Below, piece after piece: positions 24,215 through 32,460 of a stretch of DNA of 64,000 nt. This DNA is from DATBAX01 sp963762965 (GTDB lineage: Bacteria; Acidobacteriota; Terriglobia; Terriglobales; Acidobacteriaceae): assembly GCA_963762965.1 (NCBI GenBank), contig CAVXME010000001.1:3100001-3164000 (forward strand), given 5' to 3'. Position 1 is the first letter of the stretch. Each line of letters starts with the position of its first letter. Made by a program: the position numbers and the translations under genes. A model generated the notes under the pieces. It saw nothing but the letters and a program-made list of their open reading frames with translations. It was not told where the DNA came from and made no database searches.

Positions 24215-24745
24215 TTACGACAGTCCCCAGGCGTGCCTCGCCGTGTAAAGCACCACAGCGATCGCAGCTGCCACCCCAAATGGTACCTTTACGGAGTCCG
24301 GATTATCCAGTGTGAGCGCTGGTCCGGGAAGATGCAGGGTGAAAACGGCTGCCAGCATGTGTGCGAAGTTGCGCAGGGTCTGGAGCACCCGCCTTTTCCA
24401 AATAATCATTCCCAGAGCTATCAAGCCGTTCACCAGAACCGTGACCACCAGGACCGCCGGCAGATGCCGGAGACCGAGGCAAGCCCCCAAAGCCCCGACC
24501 AGCTTCCAATCCCCGGCCCCGAGGGCCCGGATCATCACGAAGGGTAGCAGTAGAGCCAGCCCTAATCCAGCCCCCAGCAGCGAATCTTTGGTACCCGGCC
24601 AGCCTCCGGCAAGGGCATTGGCGGCGATGCCCAAGAATAACCCTGGGACGGTCAGCCAGTTGGGGATGCGGCGAGTGCGCCAGTCAGTATATCCAGCAAC
24701 TAGAGCGATGGTGGCGGCCGCGATCCACGGCGCTTCTTTCATCAC
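24215..24745 (-). CDS. Prepilin peptidase, TadV/CpaA type
   Basis: This 176-residue membrane protein is the short A24 peptidase without the N-terminal methyltransferase domain. The two catalytic aspartates are in AGYTDWRTRRIPN and in ALGAGDWKLVGALG (the GxGD motif). Four to six membrane helices are visible. It would cut the leader of Flp pilins and TadE/F/G-like proteins, three of which are encoded directly downstream. The pilin itself, the TadA ATPase and TadB/C are not in this window. Confidence 0.88.
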   Translation of the reverse strand: MMKEAPWIAAATIALVAGYTDWRTRRIPNWLTVPGLFLGIAANALAGGWPGTKDSLLGAGLGLALLLPFVMIRALGAGDWKLVGALGACLGLRHLPAVLVVTVLVNGLIALGMIIWKRRVLQTLRNFAHMLAAVFTLHLPGPALTLDNPDSVKVPFGVAAAIAVVLYTARHAWGLS

Positions 24746-24884
24746 GAGCGGGAACCGGGTTGATGGGAATGAAGAATGGTCATGCGAAACTGAATTCTTG
24801 GCGGATTCTCACATAGAGGGGAAGGCAAGTCAATGTGAAGAAAGGTGTTATTGCCGCTGCGAAACCCCGCGGAGCGGCGCTCCC

Positions 24885-24906
24885 GGACAGGCGAGGGCAC
24901 CTGTCC
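24885..24906. repeat. Palindrome GGACAGG...CCTGTCC
   Basis: Seven-base arms around an eight-base spacer, followed by CTACGTGAGCG. It is a variant of the 2220-2240 and 58281-58301 elements; the latter is followed by CTACGTGACCG. It lies between the prepilin peptidase start and the S41 protease stop. Confidence 0.55.
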
Positions 24907-24920
24907 CTACGTGAGCGTCT

Positions 24921-26516
24921 TTAGCGGTTCAAGGCGCTGGCACTGGTGCGCTGGGCAATTACTTTCCGCGCGCTTTCCGCCAGTTGCTTGGCCTGGGGCA
25001 GAAGGTCCAGAGCTTTGACGACTTCGGGATCACCTTCGGCCCGCACTTTCAATCCCTCTTCCTGGCCGAACGAATCAATGAAAATTTCGCTCTTGATGTT
25101 GTTGCGAATCCAGTCGTTGTCCTGCATCAACTCGGCTTCGGTGTAGGGGACCTTCTCGCTGTCGAGGAATTTGCGGAACTCCTGGAGAGTGACGTCATCG
25201 ACTTCAAAGCTCTTGGTGGGATGATGGGTCACGACGTAATGCTGGGCGAAATTGAAAAACGCGTAATGCTGCAAAAGCGAATCCTGGAAGTGATCGCTCT
25301 TGGGCGTATCGATTTTTACGTCGGGCGTGATGCCGCCGCCGCCGTAAACTGTACGGCCGCTGTCGGTGAGTTTCACTTCCTTGTTGGCGGTGTCGTCCTC
25401 TTTGGGACGCTCGAAGTAATAGTCATAGAGCGACACGTTGGCGTAATCGCGCTGGATCAGGCGTCCGCTGGGCGTGTAGTAGTGAGCCGTGGTCAGGGCG
25501 AGTCCGGTGTTTTCCGATAGCGGATAAACCGTCTGCACCAGACCTTTGCCGAAAGTGATTTCTCCGGCAATGAGACCGCGGTCATGATCCTGAATTGCAC
25601 CCGCTACGATTTCGGCGGCGGAAGCGGTGCCGCGGTTGACCAGCACAACCAGCGGATAATCCTTGCCGCCATTGCCATGAGCAGCGGTGTAACGTTTTTC
25701 CGGTGACGACCGGCCGTGGTGGGAAACGATGAGTTGTCCCTTGTGCAGGAACTTGTCAGCTACGCCCACGCCTTCATTCAGCAATCCGCCGGGATTCTGA
25801 CGAAGATCGAGGATCAAGCCTTTCAAGTCGCCCATTTCGTCGAGCGCGTCGGCAACTTCGTGCTCAGTGGTCTCCTGAAATCCGGAAACGTGGATGTAGC
25901 CGATGCCGGGTTTGATTAAGAAGTGCAGATCGACGCTGTAACGCGGAATTTCGTCACGCACAACGGCGAAGTCGAGCGGCTTGTCCGCGCCTTCACGCAT
26001 GATGGTGATGTGGACCGTGGTGCCTTTGGGGCCCTTGAGCAGATCGGCGACATCGCCGGTGGTCATGTTGTCGGTGGGTTTGCCATCGACGGCGATGATG
26101 ATGTCTCCGGGATGAATGCCGGCGCGGTAAGCAGGTGTGCCTACGAACGGCGCAATGACTATGACTTTATTGTTGCGCGGACCGACCGTCATGCCCACGC
26201 CGTAGTATTTGCCGCGCTGATCTTCGCGCAGCAGGGCATAAGCCTTGGGATCAAAGAAATTGGAGTGCGGATCGAGCACGTGCAGCATGCCGGGAATGGC
26301 GCCGTTGTAGATGGCTTTATCGGCGTTGACCGGCTCGGCATAGTTCTGCTCCACCATGTCGTAAACCGTGGCGAATTGCTGCAAGCTCTGGCTGACGTCA
26401 GAATCGGCGCTGGGGGCCACGTCAGGGTTCTTCTGGGCGAACAGCACACCCAGGAAACCGCAGATTGCAAGGAAGAAAACGATCACGAAGAGAGAACGAC
26501 GAGAACTGCTAGCCAT
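24921..26516 (-). CDS. S41-family C-terminal processing protease
   Basis: The 531-residue product has an N-terminal signal or anchor (RSLFVIVFFLAICGFLGVLFA). A PDZ domain follows (YYGVGMTVGPRN then GDIIIAVDGKPTDNM), then the S41 catalytic domain. The catalytic Ser is in NRGTASAAEIVAGA and the Lys is in TFGKGLVQTVYPL. LDLRQNPGGLL is also diagnostic. Ctp proteases clip C-termini of periplasmic proteins and often regulate peptidoglycan hydrolases. A TATACT -10-like box on the minus strand at 26587-26582 would give a leader of about 60 bases. Confidence 0.92.
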   Translation of the reverse strand: MASSSRRSLFVIVFFLAICGFLGVLFAQKNPDVAPSADSDVSQSLQQFATVYDMVEQNYAEPVNADKAIYNGAIPGMLHVLDPHSNFFDPKAYALLREDQRGKYYGVGMTVGPRNNKVIVIAPFVGTPAYRAGIHPGDIIIAVDGKPTDNMTTGDVADLLKGPKGTTVHITIMREGADKPLDFAVVRDEIPRYSVDLHFLIKPGIGYIHVSGFQETTEHEVADALDEMGDLKGLILDLRQNPGGLLNEGVGVADKFLHKGQLIVSHHGRSSPEKRYTAAHGNGGKDYPLVVLVNRGTASAAEIVAGAIQDHDRGLIAGEITFGKGLVQTVYPLSENTGLALTTAHYYTPSGRLIQRDYANVSLYDYYFERPKEDDTANKEVKLTDSGRTVYGGGGITPDVKIDTPKSDHFQDSLLQHYAFFNFAQHYVVTHHPTKSFEVDDVTLQEFRKFLDSEKVPYTEAELMQDNDWIRNNIKSEIFIDSFGQEEGLKVRAEGDPEVVKALDLLPQAKQLAESARKVIAQRTSASALNR

Positions 26517-26762
26517 CTTCAGTTTCCTTGGGCGGGGCTGCTTTGATCGACAGAAATTGCCCGCACACCGCTAATGAGCGCAGTATAGCATGCGATGCGG
26601 CATCTTTTAGACGGTTTCCCGGCCAGAAGGTAACCAAAAGGCTATCTGTCTCAATTACATAGGATGCACTGACTTTGGTAAGCGATGTATCCGGAAGAAC
26701 CGGGTTTGGCGCGATCTTTATGCGAGAATGAAGTCGGAAGATGGGTAAGCACGGAGTCTGGA

Positions 26763-29096
26763 TTGGCAAAACGCGGAAGATACACGATTGGGAAATACCT
26801 TGCCTTTGTATCCCTCTTTGCCATTCCCTTGATTGGTCAAAGCAACAGCGGGGAGTTGCTCCTGAAGGTGACCGATCCGGCGGGCCTGGGTGTGAAGACA
26901 ACCATTCAGATCAGGAGCGCGGCGAATCAGTATCGAAGTAATCTGACGACCAGTGAGCAGGGCAACCTGGACGTGCAGCGCCTGCCGTACGGCATTTATC
27001 AGCTTGAAAGTGAGCGGCCTGGCTTTGCGCCCATCTCCGAATCGGTCGAGATTCGTTCTTCCATTCCGACCCAACACACGTTGCAATTCAAGCTGTCTAC
27101 AGTAAATCAATCTGTAACCGTTACCGCAGCCAATACCCTGATCGACCCCGATCAAGCGGGCGCGGTGAGTCAGATTGGTTCTGACCTCATCCAAGTAAGG
27201 CTCGGCTCCATTCCGGGGCGTTCGTTGCAGGACTTGGTGAATTCACAGCCGGGGTGGTTATACGAAGGCAATGCCGTGCTGCATCCGCGCGGTTCGGAAT
27301 ACCAGACGCAGTTTGTGGTGGATGGCATCCCGCTCACGGACAACCGCTCGCCCAGCTTTGGCCCGGCCATTGACGCCGACGACGTGCAATCGTTGACCGT
27401 CTATACCGCGGGTATCCCCGCAGAGTATGGCCGAAAAATGGGAGGCGTGGTCGAAGTCAACACGCTACAGGATTCACAGTCGGGCATGCATGGCCAGGTG
27501 GTGCTTTCCGGAGGCAGCTTCGATTCAGCGGGCGCTGCGGCCGACGGGCAATACACCTGGGACAAGAATACGATTGGCGCCAGCGCCAGCGGCAGCATGA
27601 CGGACCATTATTTGAATCCGGTCGTCCCGCAAAACTTTACGAATGCGGGAACGTTGGGAGATTTTTCGGTCAACTATGAACGCGACTTAACGCCGAAAGA
27701 TCGCCTGCGATTTATTGTTCGCCACGAGTTGTCGCGCTATGAGCTTCCCAACGAACAGGTTCAAGAGGCAAACGGCCAGCTGCAAACCGCCGATAACATT
27801 GAGACCATGGGGATTGCCTCCTATGAGCACACTTTTTCGTCCCATGCGGTCGCCGATTTTCGGACCATGGTCCGCGACAACGAGATTGGTTTCGATTCCA
27901 ACACTGATTCAACTCCGATCGAGGTCTTCCAGCGGAATTTCTTTCGCGAAACATACTTCAAAGGGAGTGCAACCGTTGATCATGGCCGGAACGAATGGAA
28001 ATTCGGATTTGAGTCGGACAATCTATTTCTGAACGAAAACCTGCGCTACCACATTACCGATCCGACCCAATTTGACCCTGACACTCCGATCGACTTTAGC
28101 TTCCTGGCAAACCGGCCAGATCTCGAGCAATCCCTATTCGTCCAGGACCAGATCCGGCTCAAGAACTGGACCATCAATGCCGGGCTGCGCTGGGACCACT
28201 ATCAGCTTTTGTTGAACCGTCACGCAGTGGACCCGCGCTTCTCGATTTCACGTTATTTCCCGTCCGCAGATCTTCTCGCGCATTTCTCCTATGACCGGGT
28301 GTTTCAGACGCCGTCTTTCGAAAACATCCTGCTTTCGAGTTCACTCGCAGTTGAATCCATCGACCCAACGAGTTTTCTGCGGCTGCCAGTCGAACCCTCG
28401 GAAGGGAATTATTACGAAGCGGGATTGACCAAGGTGTTCTACGGAAAAATCAAGCTGGATACCAACTACTTCCGTCGGCTCGTGTCTAACTATGCAGATG
28501 ACGATCAGATCGATAACACCACCATCAGCTTTCCGATTGCCTTTCAAAAAGCCGTCATCTACGGCGCGGAAGCAAAACTCGATCTCCCCGATTGGCGCCG
28601 TTTTTCGGGTTTTCTGAGCTATTCCTACACCGTTGGCCAGGCGTGGTATCCGGTCACCGGCGGTTTATTCCTGGGGGATGACGCTCAGGGAATACCGACC
28701 AGCGGCCATTTCCCAGATTCGCAGGACCAGCGCAACACGGTCCGCGGGCGCCTGCGCTACCAGGTCCACCCCCGTTTCTGGATTGCAGGCGGAATTCAAT
28801 ACGACACCGGGCTGCCTTTTGAATTCGATGGCGATCCGTCCCAGGTACTCGCTCAATACGGCCAACAGGTCTTGAATCGGATTAACTTTGCTCGCGGACG
28901 CATTTATCCGGCGTTTCAGGTCAATGCCTCGGCGGGCGCGGATGTCTATAGGTCGGACCGGGTGACTACGCGGTTTCAGATTGACGGACAGAATCTTAGC
29001 AATGTTCTCAACGTGATCGACTTCGGTGGTCTTTTCTCCGGCAATGCCATCGGGCCGTCGCGCAGTTATAGCCTGCGCTTGACGACGACCTTCTAG
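26763..29096 (+). CDS. TonB-dependent receptor with carboxypeptidase-like N-terminal domain
   Basis: The 777-residue outer-membrane protein has a signal peptide (KYLAFVSLFAIPLIGQS). A beta-sandwich regulatory domain follows (GELLLKVTDPAGLGVKTTIQ), then a plug with LQDLVNSQPGW, FVVDGIPLTDNRSP and AGIPAEYGRKMGGVVEVNT. A barrel runs to the C-terminal Phe (SYSLRLTTTF). No clear TonB box is seen. I chose TTG at 26763 because ACGGAG lies six bases upstream and the signal peptide begins there. It is shorter than the ~1100-residue Oar-like receptors common in acidobacteria. The ligand is unknown; no ABC transporter or regulator is beside it. Confidence 0.88.
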   Translation: MAKRGRYTIGKYLAFVSLFAIPLIGQSNSGELLLKVTDPAGLGVKTTIQIRSAANQYRSNLTTSEQGNLDVQRLPYGIYQLESERPGFAPISESVEIRSSIPTQHTLQFKLSTVNQSVTVTAANTLIDPDQAGAVSQIGSDLIQVRLGSIPGRSLQDLVNSQPGWLYEGNAVLHPRGSEYQTQFVVDGIPLTDNRSPSFGPAIDADDVQSLTVYTAGIPAEYGRKMGGVVEVNTLQDSQSGMHGQVVLSGGSFDSAGAAADGQYTWDKNTIGASASGSMTDHYLNPVVPQNFTNAGTLGDFSVNYERDLTPKDRLRFIVRHELSRYELPNEQVQEANGQLQTADNIETMGIASYEHTFSSHAVADFRTMVRDNEIGFDSNTDSTPIEVFQRNFFRETYFKGSATVDHGRNEWKFGFESDNLFLNENLRYHITDPTQFDPDTPIDFSFLANRPDLEQSLFVQDQIRLKNWTINAGLRWDHYQLLLNRHAVDPRFSISRYFPSADLLAHFSYDRVFQTPSFENILLSSSLAVESIDPTSFLRLPVEPSEGNYYEAGLTKVFYGKIKLDTNYFRRLVSNYADDDQIDNTTISFPIAFQKAVIYGAEAKLDLPDWRRFSGFLSYSYTVGQAWYPVTGGLFLGDDAQGIPTSGHFPDSQDQRNTVRGRLRYQVHPRFWIAGGIQYDTGLPFEFDGDPSQVLAQYGQQVLNRINFARGRIYPAFQVNASAGADVYRSDRVTTRFQIDGQNLSNVLNVIDFGGLFSGNAIGPSRSYSLRLTTTF

Positions 29097-29105
29097 AACC
29101 TGATC

Positions 29106-29135
29106 AACCACAGAGGGCACTGGGGATCACAGAGG
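29106..29135. repeat. Degenerate gene-end repeat (CAACCACAGAGG)
   Basis: CAACCACAGAGGGCACTGGG and the following ATCACAGAGGCAAC resemble the AACCGCAGAGG elements at 1659, 32426 and 57162. It starts ten bases after the TonB-receptor stop. Confidence 0.4.
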
Positions 29136-29192
29136 CAACTCTATGAATCCGTGTGCGCACTCTCGTACTTCGATTGTTGCCGGCCCGCATGA

Positions 29193-29221
29193 TTGCCGCT
29201 AATCGGCTCCGGCAGTATCAT
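29193..29221 (+). promoter_or_regulatory. Promoter of the tat operon (leaderless-type)
   Basis: TTGCCG (29193-29198) and TATCAT (29216-29221) are 17 bases apart. The -10 ends eight bases before the ATG at 29230 and there is no ribosome site between, so the mRNA probably starts within a few bases of the start codon. Confidence 0.5.
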
Positions 29222-29229
29222 GCCAAGAT

Positions 29230-29619
29230 ATGAGTTTTGGGGACACAGTCGTCATTTTCATTCTTGCACTACTCTTCTTCGGGCCGAAGAAGCTGCCGGA
29301 ACTGGCGCGGCAAATCGGGAAAGTTTTGAACGAATTCAAACGCGCTTCGAACGAGTTTCGCTCGCAGATCGAGGCGGAAGTCTCGCAACTGGATGTGCAG
29401 GAGAGAAATAAAACCATCATGACGCCGATTGCTCCGCCGGAGGGGTCGGTGATTGCGCATTCTCCTCGCGCCGAACTGAGCGTGGGGCCGCAACCGGTGA
29501 TCGAGCAGAGTACAGAACCGGCTCCGCAGCCCACTTTAGAGCCTACCAGGGAAGTAATTCTGGAACCGACCCACCAAACCGAACCCGAAACTGCGACCGC
29601 CAAGGCACCCGATGCCTGA
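29230..29619 (+). CDS. Twin-arginine translocase subunit TatA/TatB
   Basis: The 129-residue protein has the TatA/B form: a short membrane helix (TVVIFILALLFFGPKKL), the hinge FFGPKKLPELARQIG and an amphipathic helix (KVLNEFKRASNEFRSQIEAE). A disordered acidic/proline tail follows (PTLEPTREVILEPTHQTEPE). The long tail is more TatB-like, but bacteria with a single TatA-type protein per operon use it for both roles. It overlaps tatC by eight bases, so the two are one operon. With TatC it exports folded proteins carrying RR signals. Confidence 0.9.
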   Translation: MSFGDTVVIFILALLFFGPKKLPELARQIGKVLNEFKRASNEFRSQIEAEVSQLDVQERNKTIMTPIAPPEGSVIAHSPRAELSVGPQPVIEQSTEPAPQPTLEPTREVILEPTHQTEPETATAKAPDA

Positions 29620-30415
29620 AAACACTGCGGAACAAGATTCGAACGAAACCTCGCGTTTTCTTCCGGCCATGAGTTTCCTGGAACACCTGGAGGAACTGCG
29701 CAAGCGCCTGGTTTATTCCATCATTGCGATTGCGATTGGATGCGGTGCGTGCTGGGGATTTCACGAGCGAATTTTCAACGTCATGCAACGTCCCATTGTC
29801 GAGGCGCTGCACCGCAATGGGATGGCGGAGAAACTGGTTTATCTGAACCCGATCGAGCCATTCAATCTGTATCTGAAGATTGCCCTGGTGGCTGGGATCT
29901 TTGTAGCATCGCCAGTCGTTCTGTATCAGGTATGGCTTTTTATCTCCCCTGGGCTTTACCGCAACGAGAAACAGTATGTATTTCCCTTCATGTTCTCGAC
30001 CATCGCACTGTTTGTGTCGGGCGGCTACTTTGGTTTCAAGCTGGTTTATCCACAGGCGCTTAAATTCCTGATCGATTTTGGCAGTCAATTTACGCCCATG
30101 ATCACGATCAAGGAATATACGGATTTATTTCTGACCGTGATCCTGGGACTGGGATTGATTTTCGAGCTGCCTATCCTGATTTTTTTCCTGGCGCTGATGG
30201 GAGTGGTGAGTGCCGGATGGATGTGGAAAAATTTGCGCTATGCGATTCTCGCGATCTTTGTGGTGGCGGGCGCCATTGCTCCCACGCCGGACATTACCAG
30301 CATGTGCATTTTTGCCGCCCCCATGGTCGTACTGTATGTGTTAAGCATTGCGATTGCGTGGTTTGTGCATCCCAAGCAACGCTCGGCGCGGCAGGCGCGA
30401 AAGGGGCAGGCATGA
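29612..30415 (+). CDS. tatC: Twin-arginine translocase subunit TatC
   Basis: The 267-residue multi-span protein has the TatC landmarks: SFLEHLEELRKRLVYSI at the start, then VYLNPIEPFNLYLKIALVAG, FISPGLYRNEKQYVFPF and GLGLIFELPILIFFLALMGVV. Six helices are visible. TatC binds the twin-arginine signal and recruits TatA. The last four bases overlap the M28 peptidase start (ATGA), which puts that secreted protein in the same operon. Confidence 0.96.
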   Translation: MPENTAEQDSNETSRFLPAMSFLEHLEELRKRLVYSIIAIAIGCGACWGFHERIFNVMQRPIVEALHRNGMAEKLVYLNPIEPFNLYLKIALVAGIFVASPVVLYQVWLFISPGLYRNEKQYVFPFMFSTIALFVSGGYFGFKLVYPQALKFLIDFGSQFTPMITIKEYTDLFLTVILGLGLIFELPILIFFLALMGVVSAGWMWKNLRYAILAIFVVAGAIAPTPDITSMCIFAAPMVVLYVLSIAIAWFVHPKQRSARQARKGQA

Positions 30416-31416
30416 TGCAGAAAAGGAAGAGACTTCTGCTCTTGTTCCTGGGGACTTTGCTGCTAAGTCTCACCGCCTGCGCACAGAAGTCAGGAGAAGC
30501 GGCCAAGCAGTCTCCACCGTCGACCGAAGAGACTTCTGCGATGGCGGCAGCCGGGCCAGCGGCGCTGCCGGATTCAGCACCGCCGCCACTGTTCAATTCT
30601 GCGCGAGCCATGCAGTACGTAAAGGAAATTGTGGCGTTGGGGCCGAGGCCGATTGGCAGCGCCAACCACAAAAAAGTTGAAGATTACATCTACGCACACC
30701 TCAAGGGCGATTCAGTAGAGGACGACGCCTTTATCACGGACACGCCTGAGGGCAAGTTCCCGGTCAGAAACATTATTGCTAAGTTTCCCGGGACGAAAGA
30801 TGGCATTATCGTGATCGCCAGCCACTACGATACGAATTATCCCTTGCGAAACACCTCATTCATCGGCGCGAATGACGGTGCCTCTTCCAGTGCATTGCTG
30901 CTCGAGATCGCGAACCAATTGCGCGTCCAGATGAAAGGGAAGCCGCGCGATGGCTACAGCGTGTGGCTGTTGTGGGACGACGCGGAAGAAGCCATGAAGC
31001 AGTGGAGCAACACCGACAGCCTCTACGGGGTGCGTCATGTGGAGCAGAAGTGGCAGGATGATGGAACTCTGAAGAAGATCAAGGCATTCCTGCTGGCGGA
31101 CATGATCGGCGATGCCGACCTCAACATTGAACATGACCAATACTCCACACCGTGGCTCGAGGATATGGTCTACCAATCGGCTACGCGGCTGGGCTATCAG
31201 TCCCACTTTTTCGGGCGCACGATTTCCGTCGAAGACGACCACCTTCCATTCGTGCAACACGGCGTTCCCAGTGCAGACATCATCGATCTGGACTACGGGT
31301 ACAACAATGTGTTTCACCACACCATCGAGGATACGGTTGACAAACTGAGCCCGAAGAGCCTGGAGATTGTTGGCGAGGTGATCTTAGACACGGTGCAGAT
31401 GGTGGATCAGAAATAG
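30412..31416 (+). CDS. M28-family metallopeptidase or glutaminyl cyclase-like lipoprotein
   Basis: The 334-residue protein has a lipoprotein signal (RLLLLFLGTLLLSLTAC, lipobox Cys about residue 23). A Pro/Ala linker precedes an M28 domain (from about residue 65). Zinc-site elements are IVIASHYDTNY (His and Asp), GANDGASSSALLLE (Asp), LLWDDAEEA, and ADMIGDADLNIEHDQ. NNVFHHTIEDTVDKL gives the last His. WDDAEEA in place of xDGEE and the overall length are closer to glutaminyl-peptide cyclotransferases than to aminopeptidases. It could cyclise N-terminal Gln or trim peptides. It starts inside the tatC stop, so it is translated with tatC. Confidence 0.82.
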   Translation: MMQKRKRLLLLFLGTLLLSLTACAQKSGEAAKQSPPSTEETSAMAAAGPAALPDSAPPPLFNSARAMQYVKEIVALGPRPIGSANHKKVEDYIYAHLKGDSVEDDAFITDTPEGKFPVRNIIAKFPGTKDGIIVIASHYDTNYPLRNTSFIGANDGASSSALLLEIANQLRVQMKGKPRDGYSVWLLWDDAEEAMKQWSNTDSLYGVRHVEQKWQDDGTLKKIKAFLLADMIGDADLNIEHDQYSTPWLEDMVYQSATRLGYQSHFFGRTISVEDDHLPFVQHGVPSADIIDLDYGYNNVFHHTIEDTVDKLSPKSLEIVGEVILDTVQMVDQK

Positions 31417-31516
31417 CTGCTTTGAACGACCATCCATAGAAGCCCTTTTGCTCTTTTCAGAATTTTGAATTCTAATTTCGTCCGGAAGCTTGTGGCCTCC
31501 CGGGGCGGGCTGTGAA

Positions 31517-32428
31517 TTGAACCATCTACTCTTCTGGATTGTCTTTAATTTGTTCGTGGCATCGGTACTGGCCCTCGATCTCGGGGTCTTCCATCGGCGT
31601 CCGAACGTGGTTAAATTTCGCGAGGCGCTGGTCTGGAGCCTGGTGTGGATCGCTTTGGCCGGCGGGTTTACGGTGCTGCTTTATTTCTGGCGTGGTCACA
31701 CTCCTGCGCTGGAATTTGTGACTGGCTATGTGGTTGAACTCTCGCTCAGCGTGGACAACCTTTTTATTTTTCTGCTGGTCTTCCACTATTTTCGCGTCCC
31801 GCCGGAATATCAATACAAGGTTCTGTTCTGGGGAATCCTGGGCGCAGTGATCATGCGCGCGGTGTTTATTCTCGCCGGTGTGGGCCTGATACAGAGGTTC
31901 CACTGGATCACCTATTTATTCGGCGCGTTCCTGGTTTTTAGTGGGGTCCAGTTATTTGGTGAGGGAAAGGCGTCGATTCATCCGGAAAAGAACCTTGCCC
32001 TACGCCTGTTCCGGCGATGGATCCCGGTGACCGAGGATTACGCGGGAAGCAGGTTCTTTGTGCGGCGCCCGGTTTTGTACGCCACGCCCCTGCTGGTAGT
32101 GCTGCTGGTTGTCGAGACTGCGGATCTGCTTCTCGCTGTCGATTCTATTCCAGCGGTGCTGGCGATCACGCTCGATGTGATGGTCGTCTACACGTCCAAT
32201 ATTTTTGCCATTCTGGGATTGCGTTCCATGTATTTTGCGCTCGCGGGCATGATGGAGAGGTTCGAGTATTTGCATTATGGCCTGGCGACAATTTTGGTTT
32301 TCATCGGAGGCAAGATGGTGGCCGCGCACTATTACGAGATGCCAACTCTGCTGGCATTGGTAGTGGTGGCGGGGATTCTGGTGATTGCGGTGCTGGCTTC
32401 AGTGATCTTTCCGAAGAAAACGGCTTAA
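31517..32428 (+). CDS. TerC-family integral membrane protein
   Basis: The product (about 303 aa) shows the TerC pattern: LALDLGVFHRRPNVVKFREAL near the start, YVVELSLSVDNLFIFLLVF in one helix, and VVETADLLLAVDSIPAVLAIT in another. The two sets of Asp/Asn in helices are thought to bind metal ions. Seven to nine helices are present. TerC relatives export Mn2+ and support metal loading of exported proteins; the tat operon next door fits that role loosely. The start is uncertain: TTG at 31517 gives a sensible N-terminus, while GTG at 31490 adds nine residues. The TAA stop is also the first bases of a gene-end repeat. Confidence 0.88.
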   Translation: MNHLLFWIVFNLFVASVLALDLGVFHRRPNVVKFREALVWSLVWIALAGGFTVLLYFWRGHTPALEFVTGYVVELSLSVDNLFIFLLVFHYFRVPPEYQYKVLFWGILGAVIMRAVFILAGVGLIQRFHWITYLFGAFLVFSGVQLFGEGKASIHPEKNLALRLFRRWIPVTEDYAGSRFFVRRPVLYATPLLVVLLVVETADLLLAVDSIPAVLAITLDVMVVYTSNIFAILGLRSMYFALAGMMERFEYLHYGLATILVFIGGKMVAAHYYEMPTLLALVVVAGILVIAVLASVIFPKKTA

Positions 32429-32459
32429 CCGCGGAGAACGCCGAGCACGCAGAGAAGTT
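32426..32459. repeat. Gene-end repeat (AACCGCGGAGAACGCCGAG)
   Basis: This copy begins inside the TAA stop of the TerC gene and ends two bases before the NadB stop, so it fills the whole gap between two convergent genes. It matches the elements at 1659-1697 and 57162-57190. Confidence 0.6.
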
Positions 32460-32460
32460 C

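Noticed and set aside
31490..31516. GTG at 31490 as the TerC start.
   Set aside because: It adds nine residues (WPPGAGCEL) that do not look like the start of a TerC protein, and its upstream region is no better than that of the TTG at 31517. The choice remains open.
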